This document shows, piece after piece, positions 1-10,565 of a DNA stretch of 64,000 bases. The stretch comes from Daphnia carinata (lineage: Eukaryota > Arthropoda > Branchiopoda > Diplostraca > Daphniidae), in contig NC_081332.1 of the NCBI RefSeq assembly GCF_022539665.2, forward strand, positions 7,220,303-7,284,302, written 5' to 3'. Both the position numbers and the translations under genes were made by a program. A model generated the notes under the pieces. That model made no database searches. It was not told the origin of the DNA and saw only the letters and a program-made list of their open reading frames with translations. Within the stretch, counting starts at the first letter, position 1; every line of letters starts with the position of its first letter.

Positions 1-198
1 TTACGATAGCGATACCCTTGTTTTTTTCTATTTTCGAATATAGGGCGACAGTTCAGAAAAAAAGTATCGGTATCGCGATGAACGATGATTTTGCGATGAT
101 TTTATTTTTGAAAAAAAAATTGAATAAAAAAGAATACTGTACAATAAAAGGAGCAGGAATATGAATATGAAAAATATGGATATGAAATCCAGAATACA

Positions 199-2412
199 TT
201 AGTGACTATCAACAACTTTCTTATTACTACGCAGGAAAACAAGCATTTCAAAATTAATGTCGCCTAAAAGCGTGCGCATAGGAGTGAGAATGCGACCACC
301 GAGAGAAAAGAGACGTTCACAAGCAGCACTTCCTGGGAGACCAACATTATAGTAGTGGAACAGTTGCTTTATCAATGGAAATTGATTAAGGCATGAAAGC
401 TCAGCGGTGTTCTTGGATTCAAGGTAGCGACTCAGTTCCATTTTCCAGACACTATTGGAAAAATTTTCTTGTTTTCCTCCTTTTGAAAGAAGGGTAAAAA
501 AATCTCTTTCGTCTTCTGGTGAAACAGATTTGTTTAAACTTGAACTTTTTTCTGCATCGATTGCCTGTAGTTTAGTTTCAATCCTTGTAATAATTTGGTT
601 TTTCAGTTTCAAGTCTTCTTCATCTTGGTAATCCAACCAGTTAAGCTTAAACTTGGGATGAAGGGCAGCTGCCAATTGAAAATATTCTAGTTTAAAAAAG
701 TGGTCAAAACGTTTCGAAAGGCCTTCTTGTAAAGCTTCCACAAGGGGTTTGCAAATTGCAAGTGGTGGTTCCTTTAATGCAAGTTCGGCAAGGCGTCTGC
801 GAATCACAACTATAGTTGGCAGCAAATATCCAGATGAAACTTGAGTGTGTTGTTCCCCTTGTAAAACATCCATAGCATAAGAAACTGGGGTCATCACTGA
901 TACATACTCAGAAATGAACAAGTAGTCTTCAGAAGTAAGAACTGGTATTTTTAAAAATTCACAAACTGCTTTCAGATTACTTTTCACTTTCTTCACGGTG
1001 ACTAAATCTGATACCAAGTTGTGCACATGCTTGATTGCGTCAAACCAAGCATTCCAACGAGTATCGTTGGGAATGACAAACAACGTTCCTAAAAACGTAA
1101 AAAAAAATAAATAAACCTAACTGCAAAATAAACATCATCATCATCCCTTAACTCTTGAAGTTCATGTAATTCAAGAGTTAAGGGATGATGATGATGATAT
1201 GAATCATACCCAATAGTTCCTTTATTTTGTCTTTACTTAAAGAGGATCGCTGTTGTTTATTAAAGATGCCTTGTAATTTCCCAATAGCTGATCTTGACTT
1301 TTTCTTGAACTGAGCGTTTGATAAGGCACTGTCTGCATCTGCTTTCGCTAAAAGACTTAATAGGTGTGCAGCACAAGGAGAGTGCATCGGTAGTCTATAA
1401 AGTTCTTCTTCGGAATCAATATTTAACAATGCAAAGTCCAAATCTGTACGGACAACATCTTCGCCATTAAAGCAATCATCTTCTTCAGCAGAGTCCGGCT
1501 CATTTATAACTGGCTCTGCTCCAAACAATTTGAACGCCTTCAACATGTTTGATCCTGAATCGGTAATTGTGAGGACAGTCTTATTTTCTACACCAAATTC
1601 TACATTGATTGCGTCTAGACTAGATGCAATAACATTGTATGTGTGTCTGCCAACAACTCTTCGAATAGCAAGACATATACTATTCCTTTCGAACGTTGTA
1701 GGGTGTAGCCAATGACAAGTCATCCCTACATAAGACTTCCCATGAGCAGTCCAAAGGTCTGCGGTTGTGCAAACATGATTAAGTTTCAATAAATGATCAA
1801 TGATTTTCTCTTTTGCCGTGATATATTTAGCCAATAGTCTCTTTGCCAAAGTTTTCCTGCACATTACTACGTGATCTGAAAAGGTAAAAGAAATTAAAAT
1901 ATGTTTGTAGTAATTGTGAATTATTGAATCATACTTGGTGAAACATTTTTCATGAGTTCACGAAATGGATCAGTTTCTACGTGTCTCAAAGGCAAAACAC
2001 TGTCCACGACGTAATTTAGAACTACATTGTCAAATTCTTCTTGCGTGAGAACAGGCTTTGGTGGCTTCCTTAATTTTAATGTAAGTGATTCTTGGATTGT
2101 AGCTTGCCTTTTACTGGGATTATTTTCAATTCCGTCCAAATCTACAACGTCGTCACACTTTCTTTTTTTTGGTTGCGATTCGCCACGAAGGCAAGCAGCT
2201 TTAAACGATGACAACAATCCAGGGTGTTTGGACGACAAATGCGAATACAAGTTTTGTCGAGATATATCACTTACAGAAATTGTTTTAACTTGACCACTGC
2301 TCTTAATTTTACTCGGACAATTTGCACATATGTACAGAGAATTACCAGCCTTTTCTGCGGGTGCATGAAATGTAAAAAAAACGGGATGTACGAAAATGGT
2401 CGGTTTACTCAT
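199..2412 (-). CDS. hAT transposase, three exons, apparently intact
   Basis: Predicted cut-and-paste transposase. Exons are 2412-1935, 1875-1210 and 1088-199. Both introns have GT/AG ends and both junctions are phase-consistent, giving 678 codons including the stop with no interruption, a normal hAT length. The start chosen is the ATG opening MSKPTIF at 2412; an upstream in-frame ATG at 2448 is also possible. Exon 1 has a BED-like zinc finger (CANC, then HLSSKH). Exon 2 carries TTADLWT and TITDSGSN, each with an acidic residue at the usual catalytic position, and CAAHLL, the hAT CxxH motif. Exon 3 carries the dimerisation signature GSAACERLFS with the third acidic residue, then GRILTPMRTLL. 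The second intron contains a perfect 27-bp inverted repeat. Identification is secure; activity is inferred only from the open frame. Confidence 0.85.
1133..1196. repeat. Perfect 27-bp inverted repeat (hairpin) in hAT intron
   Basis: Arms 1133-1159 and 1170-1196 are exact reverse complements around a 10-base spacer. Each arm contains CCCTTAACTCTTGAA and ends in CATCATCAT triplets. It falls in the second intron of the transposase gene. Confidence 0.95.
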
Positions 2413-2640
2413 GTTGACAACAATACCAGGTATGACAAATTGAGTCAAGAATAAACGTCTGCACTTTTTTTTATTTTCAAAAGTATCGGTATCGGCTATT
2501 TCATCGATCGATGGTTTTCCGATTATCGATCGATACTCATTTCAAAAAGTATCGAGCGACAGTCGGGAAATTAAAAAAAACTATTTACGACGACTATTTC
2601 ATCGAGTATCGGTACGATAGTCCCAAGCCTGGAAATAAGG

Positions 2641-3190
2641 TACGGGTAAGAAACTTTTTACTGGACAACAAGTGTTCGTCTCGTTGGGACCTCCAACTGT
2701 AAAGTTTCAAAACTCGTGTATTTTCAGTAAGTTTTTATATGCGCGAGGGACCAAAGAGAGGAAGAAAGGAGGGAAAGACTTTTTTAACGAAAGAATTTCA
2801 AGAAAACCTACGTCAAAAGAAATATTCCGGCAAAAAAAGAAAAGACAAAACAAAACTTAGAAATGGACTAAAATGGATTAAAATTTCTGTGGAATAGGGT
2901 ATAATACTAACGCGAGAAATTACTTTGATATTTTTCCTATTCTAAGTGGAGGTATATGTTTCTGTATCGGTATATGGGGTTTCCTACCTTTCTGTTTCTT
3001 ATACCCCTCCTTTTTTTTCTTTTTTCTCTGACTCTAGATTGTGGGGTAGTTCATATGTATATATAGATACATATATGTATGAACAACAACACGAATAACT
3101 ACTGTTATTAGGCCTGGTTTATTTATTAAAGGGCAACAACAAATACATAACAGGCATGTGGAAATAAGTAAAATATAAACGAAAAGACAT
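2641..3190. other. Non-coding AT-rich stretch between hAT and accessory-ORF relic
   Basis: No coding signal is supported here. A pyrimidine-rich tract at 3003-3033 (purine-rich on the minus strand) resembles a retroelement polypurine tract and is listed separately. Confidence 0.5.
3003..3033 (-). promoter_or_regulatory. Candidate polypurine tract
   Basis: On the minus strand this reads as about 25 purines ending GGAGGGG, roughly 160 bases downstream of the accessory-ORF stop. An equivalent tract follows the second copy of that ORF at 4441-4463. The position suits the 3' end of an LTR element, but no LTR could be delimited. Confidence 0.35.
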
Positions 3191-3322
3191 TTAATTTTCT
3201 TCCGGCGATGGTGGATGACGGTTTGTAGGGTCTAAGTCGAGGATCGATGTGAACACTTCTGTGGCCCTCTGCCACTCTTGCTGTTCAATTATTGCACCAA
3301 TTCTTCCGTTCTTAAAAATATA
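3191..3322 (-). pseudogene. C-terminal relic of gypsy-associated accessory ORF (copy A)
   Basis: A 43-codon open stretch ends at a stop at 3191-3193. It encodes EWQRATEVF, then ILDLDPTNRHPP near the C-terminus. The same ordered pattern (W-R-A-T-E, then ILDLDPA-RH-P) occurs at 56653-57024, and the DLDPA-RHPP part occurs at 4686-5117. A stop at 3323-3325 closes the frame upstream, so only the tail survives here. I do not recognise the family. No gypsy pol lies next to this copy, so it is a stand-alone relic. Confidence 0.6.
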
Positions 3323-3968
3323 CTAATCATCGGACATAGAAGATTCTGAAAATGAAATTTTTCCTTAAGATTAGTTTTATACGTGATTTTTTTTGTGAGT
3401 TTTTCTTTCACGGGAAAGGCCTTTTAAAATAGCTGGCAAAAGTTTCCGGACAGTCGAGAGGGCCAGTAGTAAATGGGGCTACTTTGGCTCTCATGTACGC
3501 GACGATAAATGGGGCTACGGGGGCGTTTTTGGGCTTTAAAAAAGCATCATTTAAATTATAATCTAATATGGGATTTTGCATATCATGCCATATGCAGAAT
3601 CATTCTAAGTTTGAGTTAAGAACGGCCAATTTTTATTCCAAGGAAATTTCCGCTATCTTCCCATCCCGCATAGTTGCCGATTTTCTTACTTATCTACTTT
3701 TTAAATCGGAGCGGAAAATATTTAAGGTCGCTTCGGCGGCAGCAGCAGCCGCTATAAGCTCTAAAAAATATTTTCCGTTCCGATTTATTATGTAGATGAA
3801 AAGGAAAATTCCTCCATTTCTTTTACAGTTAGTTTTACTACTGTTTATTAATTGTTGACAGGGAAAGAAGAAAAAGTGAAAGAAGAACGACGAAGTGTAG
3901 TGCTTCTACAAGTGAGTATGGTTAATCATGCATAAATTGTGGGTATCAAATTATGAGAGATTCGAGAT
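3323..3968. other. No supported gene
   Basis: Only short unsupported frames are visible. The GCGGCAGCAGCAGCCGC tract near 3736 is a short simple-sequence run. Confidence 0.4.
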
Positions 3969-3969
3969 A

Positions 3970-4046
3970 TGGGCGTTGGCCGCGTGGTATAATATTATAG
4001 CTTCTGACTGCGATTCGGGAGTCTTAGTTTCGAATCACTCCGGGAC
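3970..4046 (+). repeat. tRNA-like segment (SINE head or tRNA relic)
   Basis: A box-A-like TGGCCGCGTGGT is followed about 50 bases later by a box-B-like GTTTCGAATCACTCC. Between them, CTTCTGA and TCGGGAG can pair as an anticodon stem around a 7-base loop (CTGCGAT). Acceptor-stem pairing is poor, so this is better called tRNA-derived than a functional tRNA. Confidence 0.55.
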
Positions 4047-4221
4047 CTTGATTAAAAATTTACTGGTAGATTCCTCGTTAGTCAGGTAAACTAATTCCTA
4101 ATTACTGAGTTGATTAACATTAAATATTTTAAGTTTTATTGATCTTATCTTTATCTTATTTTTCTTATCTGGTTCAAATTTAGAATTACATTGGTTGTTG
4201 AATTTAGTATGCTATATGAAT

Positions 4222-4292
4222 AGATGGCTGCTTGATATAGCCCTCGACCACGACTCAAGAGTTCTCGGTTTCGAGCTTTGTCTCAGCCGTTG
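4222..4292 (+). repeat. Second, diverged tRNA-like segment
   Basis: GATGGCTGCTTGATATAG resembles a decayed box A, and CTCGGTTTCGAGCTTTG resembles a decayed box B at the right spacing. It lies about 180 bases after the first tRNA-like segment in the same orientation, so the two may form a dimeric SINE. Confidence 0.4.
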
Positions 4293-4440
4293 CTGATATA
4301 CCACAACTTGATATTTTTTCTTTCTTTTGGGTTAAAAAAAACAAACATTATAGTTGTAAAACGGCGACAAGATGCAGATCATGATCTTTCTGCTACCTTT
4401 TATTTCCTTTTATATTTGCGTGATTTCTATGCTATGGCAT

Positions 4441-4463
4441 CCCCCCTTTTTTTTCCTTTTTGT
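4441..4463 (-). promoter_or_regulatory. Candidate polypurine tract of gypsy copy 1
   Basis: On the minus strand this is AAAAAGGAAAAAAAAGGGGGG followed by ATGCC. It lies about 220 bases past the end of the accessory ORF, where a gypsy polypurine tract and the start (TG) of a 3' LTR would be expected. The LTR itself could not be matched to a partner. Confidence 0.4.
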
Positions 4464-4685
4464 ATCTTAAATATTCCTGTAATGAATAGCTGGCGAAGTG
4501 TATTCGTTCTACTGTGTATATTTTTGTGTTTTCGATAGAGTAGTGAATAAAATGCGAAGGGGGAAACTTTAGGGGTTCTATACTATGGGGAATAAGCACA
4601 TTGTTACTGGGGTGAGAGTAAAATAAGATGTTTTTTTTCTTTTTCTTCGCTGGTCCTTTCGTTCTCCTTTTTATCCTTGATGTCT

Positions 4686-5117
4686 TCAATGGGGAATGTT
4701 AGGGTCGTCGCGCCTCTGGCGTCTTCTACCTGTGTCCCACAGGTCTGGGGACCTGTTGAACGGAGGGGGATGGCGTTTTGCGGGATCCAGGTCCAAAATG
4801 AGCTTTAGGGTGTTAACAGCTCCTCAACAATCTTCGGAGAAAAGATCAGCGTTTAGTTTGCGAGTTAGTGCTGCCGTCCGTTCTTCAATACGGCGTTCGT
4901 AGCGCTGGCGCTCGATCTCCCAGGACTCCTGGCTGTCAGGTTCCGGTGAGAGCGGCGTCTGGCTGACCACGTCGACTGTCTTTTCCGGCAGTTGAGTCCA
5001 ATCGTAGATGGGGATGGCCACCATTGGAGCCATCACCTTGGCTGCCTGATCTTCGGCACTTATCTACTCGGTGGCTGGCTGGTTCTGCTGGTTGCTAGAA
5101 TTGGCGCTTGCGTCCAT
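4686..5117 (-). pseudogene. Gypsy accessory ORF (copy B), two in-frame stops
   Basis: One frame runs from an ATG at 5115-5117 to a stop at 4686-4688 and is interrupted by TAG at 5064-5066 and TGA at 4824-4826. The middle part has acidic and proline content, then a strongly charged stretch (IERQRYERRIEERTAAL) likely to form a helix. The C-terminal part has LILDLDPAKRHPPPF. It lies immediately 3' of the integrase ORF, where an envelope gene sits in errantiviruses, but it has no signal peptide or membrane segment. Function and family are unknown. Similar tails at 3191-3322 and 56653-57024 argue that this is a real ORF of this gypsy lineage. Confidence 0.6.
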
Positions 5118-5273
5118 TGTTGATTTTGGTGGCAGAATTAAAATTTGGAGAAACTGTTCTGGTCTAAACTCAACAAGTGTTGGAAGCGTTGTGAAGTCTC
5201 TTTGAAATTTTTTTATGTTAAAAACATGTCGGGCACGTCATGTGATCGTTTGAATCGTTTAAAATGAGCCGCT

Positions 5274-6170
5274 CTAATTTCTATAACGAATGGGTAGTCT
5301 TCGATTCCTTAGCGGGCGTCCGGTAGCATTTTGCGGTGTCAATTCTTCAGCTTGATCGATGGCGGGCGCCACCTGTCGAGTCTCAGATTCCATATCTATG
5401 GCAACTACATTGTTTTCGGGAATCGGGGTAGTATTATGTTGATTTACCAACATGTCATCAGCGATTGATACATCACCGTCTGAATCATATGTTTTTCCAG
5501 TTTCGTTTTCAAAGCATAAATTTTGCTTATCGTTTTGATCGGCGTCCATTTGCATTTCCGCCGGTTCCGATTCCACTGTTTCAAATTCCGCATTTTCCAC
5601 ATCCACTCTTTCTGGTTGCCTCTTTTCCTTTTCCACGTTTTCAGCTTCCATCGTTTCTAATTCCACACATTCCGATTCACTCGTGTTCAGTTCCATATTT
5701 TCCGCAATTTCCATCGTTTGGGTCGAAATCGATTTACGGAATTGATTCTCGAACTTCGATGGCGTCTCGATAGGGGGACAAGGCTCGTCTTTCCATAGCA
5801 TTGTTTCAAACAGAGGTTTTAACCGGTTAACGTGTGTACGTTGGCAAAAATATGAATTATCGGCAATATCAACTGTATTGTTTGAATATACTTTTACAAC
5901 TCTATAAGGGCCTTTATATTTGGAAGTAAATTTCCTACTATCGCCCTCTTTAACTACTCTAATGTCTAATAATACTCTATCTCCTACTAAATATTGTTTT
6001 TCATTTGCTCGTTTATTATATTGTTCCCTCTGACGTTTTCTTGCTTTTTCACTCTCCTCACTGACGCGTTGGAACCTATAACAAAGGCGTTCTGTTAAGT
6101 TGCCTACGTAATCTGATGCGGAGATAATTTTTTTTTGTGGAAGCGTCAAGGAATTCATTAAGGGATATAT
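5274..6170 (-). pseudogene. Gypsy copy 1 integrase C-terminal region and acidic tail
   Basis: The coding part contains the basic linker EKARKRQREQYNKRA and a GPY/F module (KYKGPYRVVKV), typical of the gypsy integrase C-terminus, which binds DNA. It is followed by about 100 residues of irregular Glu-rich repeats (ENVEKEK, ENAEFETVESE) and ends in RPLRNRRLPIRYRN at a stop. A similar RPVRNRRPPARY motif occurs at 51384-52103 just before envelope sequence, so it seems to mark the pol end. The frame joins the integrase core near 6130 only through a frameshift. Confidence 0.85.
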
Positions 6171-6660
6171 TAGGATCTCTACCGTGCAATAAGTAATATG
6201 GGGTGTCCAATGTAGAAGAATGGACAGAACTACGATAAGCAAATAAAACATCATCCAGCATATCTTCCCAATTTGCATGCTCTCCATCTTTTAATTCCTT
6301 TCTCAACATTATTTTCAATGTTCGATTAAACCTTTCCGTTTCTCCGTTACTAGCTTAGATTATAAGCAGTTGTTAGTCTTTGATCGATTTTTAATTTCTT
6401 ACAAAAATAACGAAATAATTTCGACGTGAAATTGGTTCCACGACCAGAAAGAATAGCTTTAGGCATACCATGTCTAACCATAATTGTTATATATACACAT
6501 GCTGCTGTCGTCTGCGCAGTTTGATCTTTCAATGCAACAGCTTCCACCCATCGACTAAAATAATCTGTAATAACTAAAATATAACTGTTTCCATTGGGTG
6601 AAATTGGAGTAATAGGACCCAAAAAGTCTATTCCGATAACTTGAAAGGTGCCTTTGCAAT
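6076..6660 (-). pseudogene. Gypsy copy 1 integrase catalytic core, frameshifted
   Basis: DYFSRWVEAVALKDQ supplies the first catalytic Asp of the DDE core. The expected second Asp is lost: the sequence reads ILSGRGTNFTS, where copy 3 has a Asp-Pro-Gly version and the family norm is SD-x-GTNF. The frame stops near 6350 and resumes with MLRKELKDGEHANWEDML and FAYRSSVHSSTLDTPYYLL, the usual region after the catalytic Glu. Both the substitution and the frameshifts make this copy inactive. Confidence 0.85.
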
Positions 6661-7059
6661 TTCATGAGGGTGCAATAATGCTCTATAAGTTGACGAAGTG
6701 TTGGCAATGCATACCTCACAAGCTTGACAATACTCTTTGATGTCTTTTCTCATATTTGGCCAATAATAATGATTCATGACTTTCAAATAAGTTTTGTAAA
6801 AGGCTAAATGTCCACCCATCGGTGCGTCATGCAGTTCCTTGAGCACTAACTGGCGTAACGATGTAGGCAACACTAACTGATGATTAGTTACGTTTCTTTT
6901 GCTATCGGTAGATGGTGGCACGTGCCGGTAAAGTGTACCGTCAATAATTTCAAAATAATCAATTTCTTTTACCCAATCTGGATTAGATTGGATACAAGTT
7001 TCCTCAAGTTCTCCGTTATCTAAATAATTCCGAATGACAATGCAAAGGTCGTCTTCCAA
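6628..7059 (-). pseudogene. Gypsy copy 1 integrase zinc-binding (H2C2) region
   Basis: HDAPMGGHLAFYKTYLKV followed by YYWPNMRKDIKEYCQACEVC gives the HHCC zinc-binding N-terminal domain of a gypsy integrase. The frame then slips at APFKLSE just before the catalytic core. Confidence 0.85.
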
Positions 7060-7191
7060 TAGTTTTTCGCAAATTAACTTAATATTAATTTATTAGCGTG
7101 ACAAGCAATCTGCATTTTTATCAATACGCCCCGGTCTATACTTTAATTCATAATTTGTTGCTGCCAGTAGTATACCCCATCTCCCTAATCT

Positions 7192-7660
7192 TCAATTGTT
7201 ATCTTTCTGATCTTTAAGCCACTCCAAGGGACGATGATCACTTATGATCTCAAAAGGTTTATCCAACAAGTTATGCCTGAAATGTTTGATTGCATCAATG
7301 ACCGCTAGGGCTTCTTTCTCTATCGTGCTATATTTTGTTTCTGCTTTTGTTAACTGTCTACTGGAATATGCAATAGGATGCTCGTGGCCATTTTGAATTT
7401 GGGATAAGATTGCTCCAATGTCATAATCGCATGAATCGGTGAAAAGAATAAATTTTTCATTGAAATTGGGGTAAGCAAGAACTGGTGGTGTTACTAGAAA
7501 AATGCGCAATTTCCCAAAAGAAAATTGTTCTTCGGGTCCCCATTTAAAAGGCTTTCTGCTAAGATCTTTATGGCTTAATCGAGTTAACGGTTTAGCAATT
7601 GATCCAAAGTCCTTAATAAATCTTCTGTAATATCCAGCTAATTCGAGAAATGATCTAACT
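7192..7660 (-). pseudogene. Gypsy copy 1 RNase H domain
   Basis: [18 protein letters not shown] contains the first RNase H Asp, [19 protein letters not shown] the Glu, and [13 protein letters not shown] the later Asp: the ordered signature of gypsy RNase H, which degrades RNA in the RNA-DNA hybrid. The RT connection domain ([20 protein letters not shown]) precedes it. Confidence 0.85.
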
Positions 7661-8432
7661 TCATCTACTGAACCCGGTGTTTTATAATTGACTATTCTAT
7701 CTATTTTGCTCGGATCAGGTTTAATGCCGTCGGTCGATATTACGTGACCTAGTTTTTACCTTGAATTTACTGAGCGTTTAATGAACTGGCATTTCTTGAG
7801 TTTTAATTTTAGATTGGCATTACGTAATAATTCAAAAATTTCCCGAATATCACATAAATGGTCGTCGAAAGTATCTGAAAAGATTATAACATCATCCAAG
7901 TAAACTAAGGCTTTACGTCCTCAAACGTCTTTCATTGCAGAATTCGTTAGTCGTTGAAATGTGGCAGTGCATTGCACAAGCCAAATGCCGTACGTTTAAA
8001 TTCGTAGAGGTTGTTTTCTACTACAAACGCTGATTTTTCGATAGCTGGATCATCTATTTGAAACTGCCAATAGCCTGAAGCTAAATTGAGAGTTGTGAAA
8101 AATTTCTTTTCCTATAGTTTGTCCAATGTTTCATCTATTCTCGGCATAGGGAATGAATCTTTTTTCTTAATACTATTTAATTTCCTATAATCAACGCAAA
8201 ATCTTACTTCTCCACACTTCTTTTCTACTAAAACCACGGGCGAAGCCCATGGAGAATGCGAATATTGAATTACATTCGCATCAAGCATTTCTTGTATTTT
8301 TTCATCTAATAATTTCCTTTGGTTGTTTGTTACTCTGTATGGGCGTTGTCTAATAGGGTCTCGTCCTTGTGTATCAATCGTGTGTTTTATAAGGGTTGTG
8401 TTTCCTAACTCGGAATCTTTCGACGCGAACAA
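7661..8432 (-). pseudogene. Gypsy copy 1 reverse transcriptase, broken
   Basis: The fingers region (VIQYSHSPWASPVVLVEKK, VRFCVDYRKLNSI, FPMPRIDETLDKL) is open at 8112-8432. The palm with the YLDD active-site motif is readable around 7880-7910 but lies beyond stops and frameshifts, including stops near 8113 and 7758. Assignment to Ty3/gypsy rests on the FCVDYRKLN and YLDD motifs together with the domain order. Confidence 0.85.
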
Positions 8433-8446
8433 GTCGTGAAAGTCAT

Positions 8447-8990
8447 CTAATAATTTTGAGAGCGGTGCTTGAAGTCTAATTCTGTGATTAAAATTGGCTC
8501 AGCTTCTGTTTTAGTATTATCTTCTAATTTCGCTAGAGAAATATTTCTGAAAACGTTACCAATTATTTCAATTACGCCTAATGTAGTGTTTCTAGTAATT
8601 TTGATTTGGTGCAATGAATGATTGTCGACCATAATCTTATAAGTTCCATCTCCCGATACATTTCCAATAAATTCTTCAATATAAATGCCTGCTGGTAAAT
8701 CGTTTGCTGGGGTAAATATAAATGCTGTATTAGGGGGGGGGGGGGGCATACGGAAATGAACTTTTTATCTGCGCTGCAATTATTGTCGGCGTCTGACGAA
8801 ATAACGTCGTCTTTTTTACCATAGCAACTGCCATGTCCGGTACCCTAGAGATGGCTGATCCCTGCTCATTCCTTGCCAAATAAATGCTCCTAGCTTCTCC
8901 GTCAAGCCGAAATCCATGCTTCTGGTAACTTGTTAAATAATCTTTCGTGAATAATACTTTTAGATGCGCCTGTATCAAATAATGCCTGTA
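8447..8990 (-). pseudogene. Gypsy copy 1 aspartic protease, with internal deletion and a G14 run
   Basis: PLQALFDTGASKSIIHE near 8950-8990 contains the catalytic DTG. The text then jumps from about LFNKLP straight to QKHGFRLDGEA, losing roughly 65 residues present in copy 4 (61445-61890). A run of 14 G at 8733-8746 replaces a codon stretch that is ordinary sequence in copies 2 and 4. The ORF at 8447-8749 continues into the pre-RT linker. Confidence 0.75.
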
Positions 8991-9109
8991 ACGGAATCTG
9001 AAAATTTTTTAATGGAATTCTTGGGGTCGATTCACTCGTTATAGTGGTTAATTTTTCGACTTGTCGGGATTTAAAGTGAGGCTTGTTATCAACTGACCTG
9101 AAGCTACAG

Positions 9110-9720
9110 TTAATATCTATTGGTTTCCCTGACGTTGAGGGGGACCCGGAATGCTAGGTCTTTGAGAGTTTCTGAATTTCGGACAATTATTAGATTTATG
9201 ACCAATCTCGCGACAAGAATAGCAGATGGGAGGCTGTGCCTGTTCAAGACTAACGCTGAAAATGACAATTGGACTGAGTGCGTACGCGGTAACCACAAAA
9301 ATTGCAAGTTACTACCTGTTGATCTGATCTGTTATTATTATTACTGTAAGGTGGCTTCGATAAAGAAGGCGGAATTGGCGCAGGTCTATTTGGAAATCGA
9401 GCAGGTATTGGTTGGTATTGGTAAAAATTAGAGTTATGATTCGGGCGATACTGGGGAGGACTCCAGTTTCTATCTTGATGGACGTTATTTGCTTGGCATG
9501 AAACTTGTTTCCTATAGGGAGCGCCTGGTGGAGTAGGAGTATAATCTTTATTATCCTGTTGTAGTTGTTTTATAGCCTGAGTGAGTTCGTGAAGAACATC
9601 CTTAATCTTATCTTTCTCTGACTTTGGATTACCTCTTGCTTAAGGCTATGGCGAATATTGGCAACGGCATTGCTTACAATTTCTTTCTGATCAATTAGCA
9701 TTCGCTTCAGTTCTTTTAAT
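9110..9720 (-). pseudogene. Gypsy copy 1 nucleocapsid (zinc-knuckle) region
   Basis: Across frames, CNFCGY and CYSCREIGHKSNNC can be read. The latter is a CX2CX4HX4C zinc knuckle, which binds RNA during packaging. A Pro/Arg/Gln-rich linker lies upstream. The three frames needed show at least two frameshifts. Confidence 0.7.
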
Positions 9721-9728
9721 TCCAAATC

Positions 9729-10565
9729 TTATGAGCCAACACACTCGTCAATGGTCCTAACAAATTCATGCTTTTCGCGATCTGTATCTAAAGCTTCCAA
9801 CCGAACTGCATAAACTCGTGTTGCTGCCACGAGTTCGTTAAAATCTTTAAATTCCTTATATCGGAATTTAGCTTGTAATTTCGAATCTAATACCTGAATA
9901 AATTTCTGCATGAGAATGACTGCAAAAGACCCTTCCATATAACCCTCAGGATAGGCCCGTTTGAAAATTTCCTGTAAACGATGAGCATAATCTACAATTT
10001 TTTCTCCAGGGTTACGTGTGGCTTTTTTGAATTTCCTAATGTAGATATCAACATTTTCGTCCCCATGGAAGTGATCGAGTAAAGCTTCTTTAATGGAATT
10101 ATAGTCTGGATGTTTTTTGAGTATGCTTTGTATGACTGAAAAAGCTTTATCCGTAAATTTTGCACGTAGCATCTGAATAATTTTACCTTCAGACCACCCT
10201 GCCCCATCAACTATACTCTGAAAAGATTCTAGCCAAGAATCAAAAATTGGGCTCCCGGAAAAAGGAGGGAGTAATTGCAAACGTAAAAAGGTGTGCTGGT
10301 TGTTTTTTAAATCGTTTAAATTATTCACAGTGGCTGCTCTGGTAGGACAGTAAGCGTAAGCCATGTTGTTGGTCAAAAAGGTTACAGGAGAATTCGGAGC
10401 TCTGCGATGTTGAGTTTGCGCGGTGCCTGGAATGCGGTTGGAAATTGGTCGATGGTTTTGGAATCGTAGTCGTCCTGTTTGGCGCTTGTTTTTCGGCTGC
10501 GGCGATGTCTGACGAGCTGGAGTCGTCTGCAGTTCTTCCTGTTTTTCCTGAATGGATGATAGCAA
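9729..10565 (-). pseudogene. Gypsy copy 1 Gag capsid region
   Basis: This open 278-codon stretch matches equivalents at 45088-45561 and 62450-63388. Shared blocks include QLLPPFSGSPIFDSWLESF, IKEALLDHFHGDENVDIYI and PGEKIVDYAHRLQEIFKRAYP, the pattern of a retrotransposon capsid that packages the RNA genome. It ends at a stop at 9729 before the zinc knuckle. Confidence 0.8.

Larger units (their letters stand above)
1..2640 (-). mobile_element. hAT-superfamily DNA transposon
   Basis: A BED-type N-terminus, a hAT catalytic region and a hAT C-terminal dimerisation domain lie in order on the minus strand. Both flanks (about 1-100 and 2470-2635) are rich in CGATA/TATCG words. The extreme right end, read in reverse, has ACTATCGTACCGATACTCG, which resembles the CGATAGCGATACCC at the left edge. 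The left terminus may be cut by the window start, so the exact terminal inverted repeat and the 8-bp target duplication expected for hAT elements cannot be defined. Confidence 0.8.

Noticed and set aside
3970-4046. Functional tRNA gene
   Set aside because: Box A, box B and an anticodon-like stem are present, but the acceptor stem does not pair and the D arm is poor. Called a tRNA-derived repeat instead. The same applies to 24236-24306 and 33681-33738.
5465-5773. Plus-strand 102-codon frame rich in Phe and Pro
   Set aside because: Antisense of the Glu-rich pol tail; its composition is explained by complement of GAA codons.
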